A stretch of 64,000 nucleotides of DNA from Pseudorhizobium tarimense (GTDB lineage Bacteria; Pseudomonadota; Alphaproteobacteria; Rhizobiales; Rhizobiaceae): NCBI RefSeq assembly GCF_022968135.1, contig NZ_JALJRA010000015.1, positions 62,001-126,000 of the forward strand. The letters run 5' to 3'. Positions 1-7,453 of this stretch are shown here, in pieces. The notes under the pieces are model-generated. The model saw only the letters and a list, made by a program, of their open reading frames with translations. It searched no databases and had not been told where the DNA came from. The first letter of the stretch is position 1. Each line of letters begins with the position of its first letter. Position numbers and translations under genes: made by a program.

Positions 1-139
1 CGCGAAGCAGAAGAGGGTACCGGAGAGGAAAGAGAATCAATTCGTTGCGGAACTGATGACGGATACGGGGGTTCGTCTTCGCGAAGCGAACACTGCGTCG
101 ACCGATGCGGGGGCTGCCAGGGCCGGTTATGAAGGCTAA
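1..139 (+). CDS. Possible 3' end of an unknown gene (partial)
   Basis: A frame open from base 2 runs 45 codons to a TAA at 137-139. The piece is hydrophilic and rich in Glu, Arg and Ala, and shows no domain I recognise. It ends 53 bases before wrbA, so it could be the tail of an upstream gene that begins outside the window. Other frames are also open here, so the call rests only on position and reading frame. Confidence 0.25.
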   Translation, partial: AKQKRVPERKENQFVAELMTDTGVRLREANTASTDAGAARAGYEG

Positions 140-192
140 ACGGGTGGCTCTGCCGCAAGACGGTGCGACCCAAACACAACGGAGACGACAGC

Positions 193-792
193 ATGGCGAA
201 GGTTCTGGTCCTCTATTATTCCGCCTATGGCCACATCGAGACGATGGCAAAGGCCGTCGCCGAAGGCGCCCGTTCGGCCGGTGCCGATGTCACCATCAAG
301 CGGGTACCGGAACTTGTCCCGGAGGACGTGGCCAAGGCCTCCCACTACAAGCTCGACCAGGAAGCACCCATTGCCAGCCCTTCCGAACTCGCCGACTATG
401 ACGCCATCATCGTCGGCGCCGGCACCCGCTTCGGTAGCGTGGCATCCCAGATGCGTAATTTCTGGGATCAGACCGGCGGCCTCTGGGCCGAAGGCAAGCT
501 CGTCGGCAAGCTCGGCTCCGCCTTCACCTCCACCGCCACGCAGCACGGCGGCCAGGAGGCCACGATCCTGAGCTTCATCTCGACCTTCCTGCACCAGGGC
601 ATGGTCGTCGCCGGGCTCCCCTACGCATTCCAGGGGCAGACCGGGGTGGACGAGGTCAAGGGCGGCTCGCCCTATGGCGCCAGCACGATCACCGACGGCG
701 ACGGCTCCCGCCAGCCTTCCGCCGTAGAGCTGGAGGGCGCGCGCTACCAAGGCAATCACGTCGCCAAGCTCGCGGCAAAGCTCGCAGCCTAA
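193..792 (+). CDS. wrbA: NAD(P)H:quinone oxidoreductase, WrbA type
   Basis: This flavodoxin-fold enzyme carries out two-electron reduction of quinones with NAD(P)H and FMN, which avoids semiquinone radicals; it is cytosolic. The 199-residue product has the WrbA usual length. The N-terminal [19 protein letters not shown] gives the beta strand and FMN phosphate loop. The middle has [20 protein letters not shown], and TATQHGGQE follows, both typical of WrbA. An in-frame ATG 30 bases upstream (163) is possible, but the ATG at 193 has a GGAG eight bases before it and gives the standard N-terminus. The gene stands alone and is followed by a hairpin terminator. Confidence 0.95.
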   Translation: MAKVLVLYYSAYGHIETMAKAVAEGARSAGADVTIKRVPELVPEDVAKASHYKLDQEAPIASPSELADYDAIIVGAGTRFGSVASQMRNFWDQTGGLWAEGKLVGKLGSAFTSTATQHGGQEATILSFISTFLHQGMVVAGLPYAFQGQTGVDEVKGGSPYGASTITDGDGSRQPSAVELEGARYQGNHVAKLAAKLAA

Positions 793-816
793 AGGGTAGT
801 CCAACTCCCCAATGAC

Positions 817-848
817 AAAAGCGCGGTCTCCAGGCCGCGTTTCTTCGT
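817..848 (+). terminator. Rho-independent terminator after wrbA
   Basis: A seven-pair stem (822-828 with 833-839) closes a TCCA loop. It is preceded by four A and followed by a T-rich tract. It lies 30 bases past the wrbA stop. Confidence 0.7.
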
Positions 849-1072
849 TTCGGTCGCATCAAGGCCGCGTGCGGGGATGCTGACGTGACGGGAGCCCCGG
901 TTGGGGGCAGGGGCATTTCACCGAGACTCCCGGCCGCGCCGATGGGAAACGCGACAAAGGCAAGATAGGATGCCGGGGGACCACGTCGACGCCGTTCTCC
1001 CGAGGTGGTTGATCGCCGGCTAACATGCGGATCCGGCGTGCCGAAGCGGGCCAGGACTGATCCGAAACCGGA

Positions 1073-1138
1073 TAAAAAAATGCCCTGCCGAGAGACAGGG
1101 CAATAAAGGGGAAAAAGCCCGGCTTTCTCGATCGGGCA
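1073..1138 (-). terminator. Two tandem leftward terminators
   Basis: Read on the minus strand, a GCCCG/CGGGC hairpin (about 1115-1137) ends in TTTTTC. A second hairpin, TGCCCTG/CAGGGCA (1081-1087 with 1096-1102), ends in a run of seven T. They imply a leftward transcript from the right; the small reading frame at 1154-1372 is the only candidate nearby. The rest of 840-1070 shows nothing I can name. Confidence 0.65.
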
Positions 1139-1153
1139 GGGTGATCATGCACG

Positions 1154-1372
1154 TCACTTTCGCACTTCGCGAGGGCAGATGGCGGCGTTGCGGTACGGTT
1201 GGAACATTTTCTCCCGTCCAACGGCCATTGGCACGCCCCTTGGAATATTGCCATGCCGCATGAAGTCATCGTGAATAGGTCGCATGAGGAGGCGGAAACA
1301 TTGGACAATTTCCTTTGTTGCAAGACCGGACATCGCTTCGGCCTGCCCATGATCGACGGAGAGATACGACAA
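1154..1372 (-). CDS. Hypothetical small protein
   Basis: The open frame gives 72 residues from a TTG start, or 59 from an internal ATG at 1333. No domain, signal peptide or membrane segment is evident, and neither start has a strong ribosome binding site. Its support is indirect: two good minus-strand terminators follow its stop, so something is transcribed leftward here. The upper part overlaps the 5' end of the region of the EF-hand pseudogene on the other strand. It could be a chance frame. Confidence 0.3.
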   Translation of the reverse strand: MSYLSVDHGQAEAMSGLATKEIVQCFRLLMRPIHDDFMRHGNIPRGVPMAVGREKMFQPYRNAAICPREVRK

Positions 1373-1384
1373 AGGAGAAACCTT

Positions 1385-1691
1385 ATATATTCTAGAATCA
1401 CTGCGGCGCTTTCGGCCTCGGCGCTGTCGCTTTCGCTGCTTGCCGCCCGGGCACTTGCACAGACACAGAACCAGGACGGCGCCAACGCCAATACAGGCGC
1501 CGACCCGATCGTCGGTACCCAGTCCTATGGAGATTGGGACACCGACGGCACGGACGGGATCAGCAAGAGCGAATACCGTGCCGGCATGGGCAGCAGGGGC
1601 GCCTTCAACAACTGGGACAACCGAAACGGCCCTTTCCGTTCTCGCCTACAACATCCTCCGGGCCATCAACATCCGCACCGCCGCCGCCTGA
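1385..1691 (+). pseudogene. EF-hand secreted protein remnant joined to a transposase tail
   Basis: An AGGAG at 1373-1377 is followed after seven bases by ATA, not ATG. From there the frame reads a clean signal peptide (hydrophobic ALSASALSLSLLAARALA, cleavage before QTQNQ), then a calcium-loop-like stretch DTDGTDGISKSEY. After NWDNRN, where a second EF-hand should begin, homology stops. In another frame the DNA reads ETALSVLAYNILRAINIRT and a TGA at 1691, which resembles the C-terminus of IS1182- or IS5-type transposases. I infer a deletion or IS-mediated fusion plus a lost start codon. The EF-hand part is well supported; the transposase tail is a resemblance over about 20 residues. Confidence 0.55.
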
Positions 1692-1695
1692 AACC

Positions 1696-1728
1696 AAAAG
1701 AGGTCCCGGTTAAACCGGAGCCTCTTTT
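1696..1728. terminator. Bidirectional terminator
   Basis: AAAAGAGG pairs with CCTCTTTT around an inner CCGGTT/ACCGG helix. It has A-runs on one side and T-runs on the other, so it can end transcripts from both the left remnant and the rightmost DUF4142 gene, whose stop is at 1789. Confidence 0.7.
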
Positions 1729-1788
1729 CAGTTTCCAAACAGCCTGTTCACGGGCGGGGTCTCAGGAATGTCTGAGACTGCTTGACGA

Positions 1789-2325
1789 TCAATCCTCATT
1801 CAGCTGTTCGGCCATCTGCAGGTGATGCTCAAGAGCGGGTGCGGTCTTGGCAGCCCATGCCTTCAGTTCGGCGTTGTCGCCCTCGGAGCCGTAGCGCTGA
1901 AAGAGGTCGACGGCGTCTTCGTGCACGTCTTCCTGGGCCGAGTGATAGGCTTTCGTGAATTCCTCGCCCTGCGCTTCCTTCAGGTCGTCGAGCATTTCCT
2001 GATGGGCATCCATCATCTTCGCCGGGATTTCAGCCTCCACCTTGCCGCTCTCGACCAGCTGCTTAAGCTCGTTGGAGGTCTTCTGGTGGTCATCGATCAT
2101 CTGCTGGGCGAAGATCTTGGTCTGATCGTCGCTGGCGCGCTCCAGCGCAAGCTTGCTCGATTCGATCTCGAACATGTCGCTTGATGCAGCCTCCAGAACG
2201 AAATCTTCCGTCTTCGGCGGAATGCCGGCAACTGAGTTGACGCCGGAGGATTCGGCCGCCGACTGTGCGAGCGCCGAGCCCGCGAACATCATCAAGGTGG
2301 CGGCGGCCAGAGGGAACTTCTTCAT
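1789..2325 (-). CDS. DUF4142 periplasmic protein
   Basis: The 178-residue product starts with MKKFPLAAATLMMFAGSALA, a signal peptide cleaved before QSAAES. The mature part is a helical DUF4142 domain: TEDFVLEAASSDMFEIESS, then an acidic helix with DDHQKTSNELKQL and an HLQMAEQL end. DUF4142 proteins are exported ferritin-like four-helix proteins whose function is not established. The start at 2325 has GGGAG six bases upstream; an upstream TTG-type extension would spoil the signal peptide. It is a single gene with its own terminator. Confidence 0.88.
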   Translation of the reverse strand: MKKFPLAAATLMMFAGSALAQSAAESSGVNSVAGIPPKTEDFVLEAASSDMFEIESSKLALERASDDQTKIFAQQMIDDHQKTSNELKQLVESGKVEAEIPAKMMDAHQEMLDDLKEAQGEEFTKAYHSAQEDVHEDAVDLFQRYGSEGDNAELKAWAAKTAPALEHHLQMAEQLNED

Positions 2326-2447
2326 CGGTTTCTCCCGTGTTGAACGCAGCACAGAACAATCGATTGCCCGGTTGGTTCCTGCTGCTGTTGCGAAAGAAAT
2401 CAGAAGTCTTGTTCAGGAGCGTTCGAGAGAATGGTGCGGGGTGCAGG

Positions 2448-2687
2448 TCACCAGTCGTGGGAAGGGTTGGCGACGAAGACGGCGATCTCGGCGTCCGGGC
2501 CGAGGGCCGCGTGCACGAGGTCGGTACAACGGCTGCGCTCCTGACGGATCCCGTCGGCGATCATCTTCGTCACGTCCTTTTGGCCGGCGGTCAGATGTCG
2601 CGCAGCAATCGCCCAGGCGGTTCTCTGGATGTCGTCGGCGAAGACGGGATTGTGTTCGTGCGCGTAAGCCGCAGCCGTTCGTGTCAC
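2448..2687 (-). CDS. Conserved hypothetical protein, 79 aa
   Basis: The GTG at 2687 has GGAG eight bases upstream, which favours it over the longer frame beginning at 2720. The product has no signal peptide and no membrane segment. It is mostly helical, with AWAIAARHLTAGQKDVTKMIADG, split here as AWAIAARHLTAGQ and DVTKMIADG, and a short C-terminal beta-like segment ending HDW. I do not recognise a family. It lies between DUF4142 and a kinase remnant, both on the same strand, without evident coupling. Confidence 0.5.
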   Translation of the reverse strand: MTRTAAAYAHEHNPVFADDIQRTAWAIAARHLTAGQKDVTKMIADGIRQERSRCTDLVHAALGPDAEIAVFVANPSHDW

Positions 2688-2811
2688 TATGCATTCTCCG
2701 AAAAATTGGATGCTGCACATGACGGCAATAAGATTGCCCGAAGCTTGTTGCTGGCTCGAAATAAGTTCCTCGAGCCTGTTCAGGATGCGACCAGTTCGGG
2801 GATGCGGCCTT

Positions 2812-3339
2812 TCAGCTGTAGGTCACGCCCTCCCTGTCATAGTTCAGCTCGACGCTGCCCTCGAAGTCCGCCGCAAGCGCCTGCTTGATCATGCGCGTCC
2901 CGAAGCCGGTCGTGTTCGGCGTCTCCACCGGCGGCCCGCCGCTTTCCCTCCATGCGAGGCTGAGCTTTTCCTCGCCTCCCTTGCGGACACAGTCCCAGGT
3001 GATGCTGACGCGGCCGCTCGGTACGGACAGGGCGCCATACTTCATCGAATTCGTCGCCAGCTCGTGGGCCGCAATCGTCAGCGTCAGCGCCTGCTTCGGC
3101 GGCAGCAGGAGCGGCGGGCCGCTGATCAGCGTCGGCTGCTGTTCCGACACAAACGGTCTCAAGGTGCTGAGGACCAGATCGTCGAGCTTCGCCGCCGTCG
3201 TGTGGTCGTCGCCGAGCAGCAATTGTGCGTCGGCGACCGCCTTCAGCCGGCCGAGAAATGCGGCGCGAGCGGCAGCAAGGTCCTCCCCCTTGAGGGACTG
3301 CTTCGCGATCGCGTTTCCTCTTGTGCGAGCCGTCCGCGT
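2812..3339 (-). pseudogene. HWE-type histidine kinase fragment (C-terminal part)
   Basis: The frame is open from a TAA at 3340-3342 to the stop at 2812. It reads IAKQSLKGEDLAAARAAFL, then GRLKAVADAQLLLG, HELATNSMKYGAL (the N-box) and TGFGTRMI (the G-box region), a good match to HWE sensor kinases. In the family, a HRVKNTLAVVQA segment with the phosphorylated His comes just before AIAKQS. Here that segment, all sensor domains and a normal start are missing; the only starts are internal TTG codons. I conclude that it is a decayed kinase or a fragment left by deletion. A deliberately short ATPase-only protein is less likely because no ribosome binding site supports it. Confidence 0.7.
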
Positions 3340-3426
3340 TTACCGGAGGCGAGTGCAGCGCTTCTGGTTTATGCGCTATCGGCTCGTGACGCAAATCACG
3401 CGGGCGGCAGATCTCGAGCGGCGAGC

Positions 3427-3645
3427 TCAGATGAAGTCGATTTCCGAGAGCATCGCGGCAAGCCTCTGCTCCTCCGTCGTTCCCTGCTGAAAGAGATGCA
3501 TGAGGGTTGCCGCCAGCCCCTCGGCCTGCGGCGTATTCTTGGCGACGCCGGAACTGGCGCAGACGCTGTCGAATACTCTCTGCAGCATGGCAAGCTGGTT
3601 GGAGTCGATGGCGTCTAGCGGTTGTTCGAGATGAGCTTCAATCAT
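3427..3645 (-). CDS. Conserved hypothetical protein, 72 aa
   Basis: From the ATG at 3645 the product is MIEAHLEQPLDAIDSNQLA and onward, an acidic helical protein with no signal or membrane segment. A TTG at 3699 would add 18 residues but lacks a ribosome binding site, while GGGGGC stands before the ATG. The pattern of two helices around LQRVFDSVCASSGVAKN resembles small cytoplasmic proteins common in rhizobia. I cannot assign a function. Confidence 0.6.
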   Translation of the reverse strand: MIEAHLEQPLDAIDSNQLAMLQRVFDSVCASSGVAKNTPQAEGLAATLMHLFQQGTTEEQRLAAMLSEIDFI

Positions 3646-3863
3646 GTCGTGCGCCCCCGTGTCCCACAAGACATAGACCGTAAGCTTCTTCTTCGTCAAC
3701 GAACGCTAACGGACGGGAGCCGCGGGGAGCTTCTAGTCAATACATTCGCAATGCGAACTCTTTTTACGTGCCGGACGGGCTGAGCAGGCGATACGGTTCG
3801 CGACTAACCAGTGGCGAGGATAGATGGATAGGTGGCGGGGCCGCGCAAGCTGCAACCAGGTCG

Positions 3864-4153
3864 TGGTGCGGACGGCGGGGCTCGAACCCGCATGGCCGAA
3901 GCCGAGGGATTTTCTTACCAGCTACGGTTTTCACCGCCGCCTTCCGGCGTTCGTGGTCTGGACTATACCTTCACCCTGGCCTTCGCTTTAGGTGCTGCCC
4001 GTCTAGTCTCTACACCTTCCTCTGGCGAGGCTTGGCTCGGGATCGCCATTTGACAGGTTCCCCCGACTTTGAGCAGTTCTACATCCGGCGTTTCCGTCGG
4101 TGCACTCAAATTTTGCTTAAGTCCCTTGTGTCTACCAGTTTCACCACGTCCGC
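3864..4153 (-). tRNA. tRNA-Leu(UAA), interrupted by a group I intron
   Basis: The 5' exon is 4119-4153 and the 3' exon 3864-3913, with the CCA encoded at 3864-3866. Joined, they give an 85-base class II tRNA: acceptor GCGGACG/CGTCCGC, D-arm GTG/CAC, anticodon arm AGGGA-CTTAAAA-TCCCT with anticodon TAA, a variable-arm hairpin GGC-TTCG-GCC and a T-arm GCGGG-TTCGAGC-CCCGC. The gene is colinear with the tRNA only if 205 bases after U34 are removed. It reads UUA codons. No protein-coding frame across this segment is credible. Confidence 0.96.
3914..4118 (-). ncRNA. Group I intron in the tRNA-Leu(UAA) anticodon loop
   Basis: The intron begins right after U34 and ends with a G (complement of 3914). 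P1 is ACUU-AA paired with UUGAGU, which puts the conserved U.G wobble at the 5' splice site. A P2 hairpin carries a GAAA tetraloop. The segment GAGCCAAGCC and the R and S core elements GTAGAGACTAGACGGG and AAGGTATAGTCC are present; GACTA/TAGTC forms P7. A P9 hairpin CGCC-GGAA-GGCG has a GNRA loop. These features match the small IC3 subgroup of tRNA introns. It has no open reading frame, so it should be mobile only by rare means. Self-splicing is inferred. Confidence 0.95.
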
Positions 4154-4162
4154 ATGCTTCCC

Positions 4163-4190
4163 TGCTAACAAAGCGGACGCGTCTTCTCAA
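4163..4190 (-). promoter_or_regulatory. Candidate promoter of the tRNA-Leu gene
   Basis: On the minus strand a TTGAGA (4185-4190) and a TTAGCA (4163-4168) are 16 bases apart, about ten bases before the mature 5' end. This is a fair match to a sigma-70-type promoter, found by eye only. Confidence 0.3.
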
Positions 4191-4232
4191 CTGATAATTG
4201 CCTGCTGACCTCACCGATGATGAAATCGCAGC

Positions 4233-5015
4233 TCAGCTGCTGGCCGCCAGGATGGCTTCGCTGCGGATTTCTTCCGTCAGCTGAAGCCTGAGGCGCGAGA
4301 ATTCCGGACTTGCTTTTACTGTGTAGTGACGAGGATGCGGGATATCTACCGGAGTGATCGACTTGATCCTGCCGGGGCGCGCAGTCATCGTTACCACGCG
4401 GGAGGCCATGAATACGGCTTCCTCGATGTCGTGGGTCACGAAGATCACCGTCTTCTGCTCGCGTTCCCATATGCCGAGGAGGAGCTCCTGCATCAAACCA
4501 CGCGTCTGATTGTCGAGCGCACCAAACGGTTCGTCGAGGAGCAGGATCTTCGGGTCGTTCGCCAAAGCGCGGGCAATGGCGGTGCGCTGCTGCATGCCTC
4601 CCGAGAGCTGCTTTGGCCAGTGATCCTCAAAACCGCGCAAGCCGACCTTGTCGATATAGTTGTCCACGATTTCTTTGGATGATGCAGCTTGAATGCCACG
4701 TTCGCGCAGCCCGAAGGCGACATTCTCGCGCACGGTGAGCCACGGGAAGAGGGTATAGGACTGGAAGACCATACCTCTATCGGCACCCGGACCCTTGATC
4801 TCCTTCCCATCGAGGATGACCTTGCCGGCAGTGGGCTGATCGAGGCCGGCGATGATGCGAAGCAACGTGGACTTGCCGCAGCCCGATGGACCGAGAACGG
4901 TCACGAAGTCGTTCTCGGCGATCTCCAGATCCGTTGGCTGAAGCGCCTGCACGGGCTTTCCGCCACGAACGCCAGGAAAGGTTCGGCTTACGCCCTGGAC
5001 GATGAGCTCGCTCAT
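4233..5015 (-). CDS. ABC transporter ATP-binding protein, NitT/TauT family (hut operon)
   Basis: The 260-residue cytoplasmic ATPase powers the adjacent importer. It shows Walker [11 protein letters not shown]-loop [10 protein letters not shown], signature LSGGMQQR, Walker [13 protein letters not shown] and the switch His in VTHDIEEA. The family relatives are SsuB, TauB and NrtD. The ATG at 5015 overlaps the permease stop as ATGA and has GGAGG six bases before it; the longer frame to 5204 is only the overlap with the permease. It is the last gene of the hut operon, so the substrate is probably histidine, urocanate or a related compound, by inference. Confidence 0.92.
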   Translation of the reverse strand: MSELIVQGVSRTFPGVRGGKPVQALQPTDLEIAENDFVTVLGPSGCGKSTLLRIIAGLDQPTAGKVILDGKEIKGPGADRGMVFQSYTLFPWLTVRENVAFGLRERGIQAASSKEIVDNYIDKVGLRGFEDHWPKQLSGGMQQRTAIARALANDPKILLLDEPFGALDNQTRGLMQELLLGIWEREQKTVIFVTHDIEEAVFMASRVVTMTARPGRIKSITPVDIPHPRHYTVKASPEFSRLRLQLTEEIRSEAILAASS

Positions 5016-5785
5016 GCAAACCTCCAGGCGAAAAGGTGACGGTTGGTGGTCTTGAATGCGAAGTCTGATATCAGCCCGATGATGCCGATTACGATGATGC
5101 CGAAGATGATTTGGCCGGTGGCCATCAGCGCCTGGCTGTTGATGATCATGTAGCCGATGCCAGAAGAAGCGCCAATTAGTTCTGCAACGATAACATAGGT
5201 CCACGCCCAGCCGAGCACGAGGCGCAGCGTCTCCGCGATGTCGGGAGCGCTGGCCGGAATGAGGACGCGCCGGACGATGCCGCCGTCACGTGCGCCGAGG
5301 GTGTAGGCGGCCTCGACCAAATCGCGACGGGTGGCCGCCACGGACACGGCGACCATCAGGATGATTTGGAAGACCGAGCCGATGAAGATCACCAGCAGCT
5401 TCTGCATTTCGCCAATGCCCGCCCAAAGGATGAGAAGCGGCACGAAAGCCGAGGCAGGAAGATAGCGCGAGAAGGAGACGAAGGGCTCAAGCAGTGCCTC
5501 CACCGGCTTGTAGGCACCCATGGCAATGCCGACGGGGACAGCCACGATTGCCGAAAGAACAAACCCTCCCACCACGCGCCAGACGGTCATGCCGATGTCT
5601 CCCAGGAACCCCTGTTCGGTCAGCAGGTAGATCCCGTCTTTAACCATAGTGATCGGGTCGGCGAGGAAGGTCGGAGAGACGAAGCCGCCGAGCGTGGCAA
5701 GCCCCCAGCCGGCGAAGAACAGAACGAAGAAAAGTATGCCGAGCAGGACGCGAGCCTGCGGGCTGATCGGTTGAAGTGGGCGCAT
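5012..5785 (-). CDS. ABC transporter permease, NitT/TauT family (hut operon)
   Basis: The 257-residue inner-membrane protein has about six hydrophobic segments, the first at residues 13-33 (LLGILFFVLFFAGWGLATLG). The EAA-type coupling loop is EAAYTLGARDGGIVRRVLIP, placed between membrane helices as in SsuC and TauC. It overlaps the ATPase gene by four bases, and a strong hairpin separates it from the binding-protein gene upstream. Substrate specificity cannot be read from the permease. Confidence 0.92.
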   Translation of the reverse strand: MRPLQPISPQARVLLGILFFVLFFAGWGLATLGGFVSPTFLADPITMVKDGIYLLTEQGFLGDIGMTVWRVVGGFVLSAIVAVPVGIAMGAYKPVEALLEPFVSFSRYLPASAFVPLLILWAGIGEMQKLLVIFIGSVFQIILMVAVSVAATRRDLVEAAYTLGARDGGIVRRVLIPASAPDIAETLRLVLGWAWTYVIVAELIGASSGIGYMIINSQALMATGQIIFGIIVIGIIGLISDFAFKTTNRHLFAWRFA

Positions 5786-5804
5786 GTTGCCTCGGCAGTC
5801 GACA

Positions 5805-5829
5805 ACCGGCGGAGCTATCCTCCGCCGGT
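5805..5829 (-). other. Intercistronic hairpin between binding protein and permease genes
   Basis: ACCGGCGGA pairs perfectly with TCCGCCGGT over a seven-base loop, ten bases after the binding-protein stop. There is no long T-run. Such hairpins often protect the upstream message and make binding protein in excess; that role is inferred. Confidence 0.6.
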
Positions 5830-5838
5830 CTTAAGACC

Positions 5839-6783
5839 TTACTGGATGAAAGACGTATCGACGATGGTGGAAAGGTCCGGCTTCGACTTTATGACGCCGA
5901 TCTCCATCAAGAGATCCGCAGCCTTCTGCGAGAACGTCATGAACTCGCCATTGAAGAAGGTCTTGTTGGCGGCCCGGTCCTGCCATTCCAGGTACTGCGC
6001 CGATTGGCCGAAGGCCTCAGCCGACTGCTTCACGTCGGCACCCATGATGCCGTAGCTCTTTTCCTTGTCCGCCTTGATCATCTCGAGCGCTTCGAAATAG
6101 CTCGTGGCCAGAGCTTTTGCCGCATCTGGATTTTCCTTGAGGAACTCGGGCGTGCAGCCGAAGGTGTCCATGACGGCCGGATAATCCAGTGTCGTCGCAA
6201 GGATCTTGCCCTGGTCCGGGGCGGCGCGGACTGTAGAGAGATATGGCTCGTAGGTCATCGCGGCATCGTTCTGACCCGCAACGAAGGCTTGCGCTGCAGG
6301 GCCGGGCTCCAGATTGACGACATTGACATCCTTCATCGTCAGTCCGTTCTCCTTCAGCATGTAGGCGAGCAGGAAGTAGGGCGAGGTGCCGGGTGCGGAG
6401 GCAGCGACCGTCTTGCCCTTCAGGTCAGCAAAGCCCTTGACCTCGGTGCGCACAGCCATGCCGTCGGCGCCATGGGACTTGTCTAGCTGGAAGATCTGCG
6501 TTGCCGGTACGCCATTGGCGTTCCAGACGATCCAGGTTTCAACGGTCGTGGCGGCGCACTGGATGTCACCGGAGGCAAGTGCGAGATGGCGGCTCGCCTG
6601 TGGAATCTTCTTGATCTCGACATCGAGCCCGTTCTTCTCGAAGATGCCGGCTTCCTTCGCCAGCGTCAGAGGAGCAAAACCTGTCCAGCCGGACATGCCG
6701 ATGGTGACGGAAGTCTCCGCCTTCGCATCGGTTGATCCCAGCAGAGCCGCAAGCGAGGCGGCGATAAACCAGCAGTTCTTCAT
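5839..6783 (-). CDS. ABC transporter substrate-binding protein, NMT1/SsuA-like (hut operon)
   Basis: The 314-residue periplasmic protein has a signal peptide (MKNCWFIAASLAALLGSTDAKA) and a mature start at ETSVTIGMSGW. The two-lobed fold is of the TauA/SsuA/ThiY superfamily: WTGFAPLTLAKEAGIFEK near the N-terminus, then LALASGDIQCAATTVE and a second-lobe LKGKTVAASAPGTSPYF. The ATG at 6783 has GGGGAA nearby; upstream in-frame codons would destroy the signal sequence. It follows hutD by 52 bases. Position in the hut operon suggests a histidine-pathway ligand, but this fold also binds nitrate, sulfonates and pyrimidines. Confidence 0.9.
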   Translation of the reverse strand: MKNCWFIAASLAALLGSTDAKAETSVTIGMSGWTGFAPLTLAKEAGIFEKNGLDVEIKKIPQASRHLALASGDIQCAATTVETWIVWNANGVPATQIFQLDKSHGADGMAVRTEVKGFADLKGKTVAASAPGTSPYFLLAYMLKENGLTMKDVNVVNLEPGPAAQAFVAGQNDAAMTYEPYLSTVRAAPDQGKILATTLDYPAVMDTFGCTPEFLKENPDAAKALATSYFEALEMIKADKEKSYGIMGADVKQSAEAFGQSAQYLEWQDRAANKTFFNGEFMTFSQKAADLLMEIGVIKSKPDLSTIVDTSFIQ

Positions 6784-6835
6784 CGTGGCAGTTCCCCAGT
6801 TTGGTTGATAATGAGGCAGCTCATGGCCATGCCTC

Positions 6836-7450
6836 TTAGGCGGGCATAGTATCCATGCTGCGATTATCTTGTCTAGACAAGATGTCTTCGGCCGGCAGTA
6901 TAGCGATCGCCAATACAGCACCTTCGCCGGTTACCGAAATTGCCTCTCCCGCTTCGACCATTATGGCATCCCGCGCCTGCAGTATCTCCTCCTTTTCGCC
7001 GCATGATACCTGGGCTCCGGAGCCGAGGCAGAAGATGAATCGGGTGCGACCTGAGACATTGAAAGAAAACGGCAGCGTCAACTTCTCCACATGGTGATTG
7101 GCGGTGTTGCGCCTACTCATGACATTGAAGTCGACGATCGTACCGCTTGACAGCCGAGCATATGTCGCCACGTCCGCCGGGAATCGGTAGGGCAGGGACG
7201 ACGCGTCAAGGAGCCTCACTTCCGACCCGTCGATCGACAGCTCCAAAAAGCCGCCCTCGATGACGCTCAATGTCCGGTCGATGCCGGGAAACATTGAGAA
7301 TAGACCATCTTCCGTCACTGTCGCCATGCTGATGCGCCAGTCGAAGGTATCCACATTGGCATCTTGTGGGAAGACAGCAATCTCCACAGTCTCCCCCCGT
7401 CCGTTCTTCCACGGCATGCGCTTGTGGGTGTGAGCGCGGAGAACCTTCAT
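6836..7450 (-). CDS. hutD: HutD family protein
   Basis: The 204-residue cupin-like protein begins MKVLRAHTHKRMPWKNGRG and has FDWRISMATVTEDGLFSMFPG and GIDRTLSVIEGG, all hallmarks of HutD/Ves. HutD is found with hut genes in many proteobacteria and has been proposed to tune hut expression or bind a pathway intermediate such as formylglutamate; no catalytic activity is established. It starts three bases after the hutU stop, so it is translationally linked. Confidence 0.93.
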   Translation of the reverse strand: MKVLRAHTHKRMPWKNGRGETVEIAVFPQDANVDTFDWRISMATVTEDGLFSMFPGIDRTLSVIEGGFLELSIDGSEVRLLDASSLPYRFPADVATYARLSSGTIVDFNVMSRRNTANHHVEKLTLPFSFNVSGRTRFIFCLGSGAQVSCGEKEEILQARDAIMVEAGEAISVTGEGAVLAIAILPAEDILSRQDNRSMDTMPA

Positions 7451-7453
7451 TGC

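Noticed and set aside
136-804. 222-codon frame antisense to wrbA
   Set aside because: It is the complement of a clear flavodoxin-family gene, and open antisense frames are expected at this GC content.
859-1491. 210-codon minus-strand frame
   Set aside because: It crosses two strong terminators and the EF-hand remnant, and the translation has no domain-like composition.
3768-4208. Open frames across the tRNA-Leu gene and intron on both strands
   Set aside because: They cover tRNA exons and a structured intron core. No start signal or domain supports them, and the RNA explains the conservation pattern.
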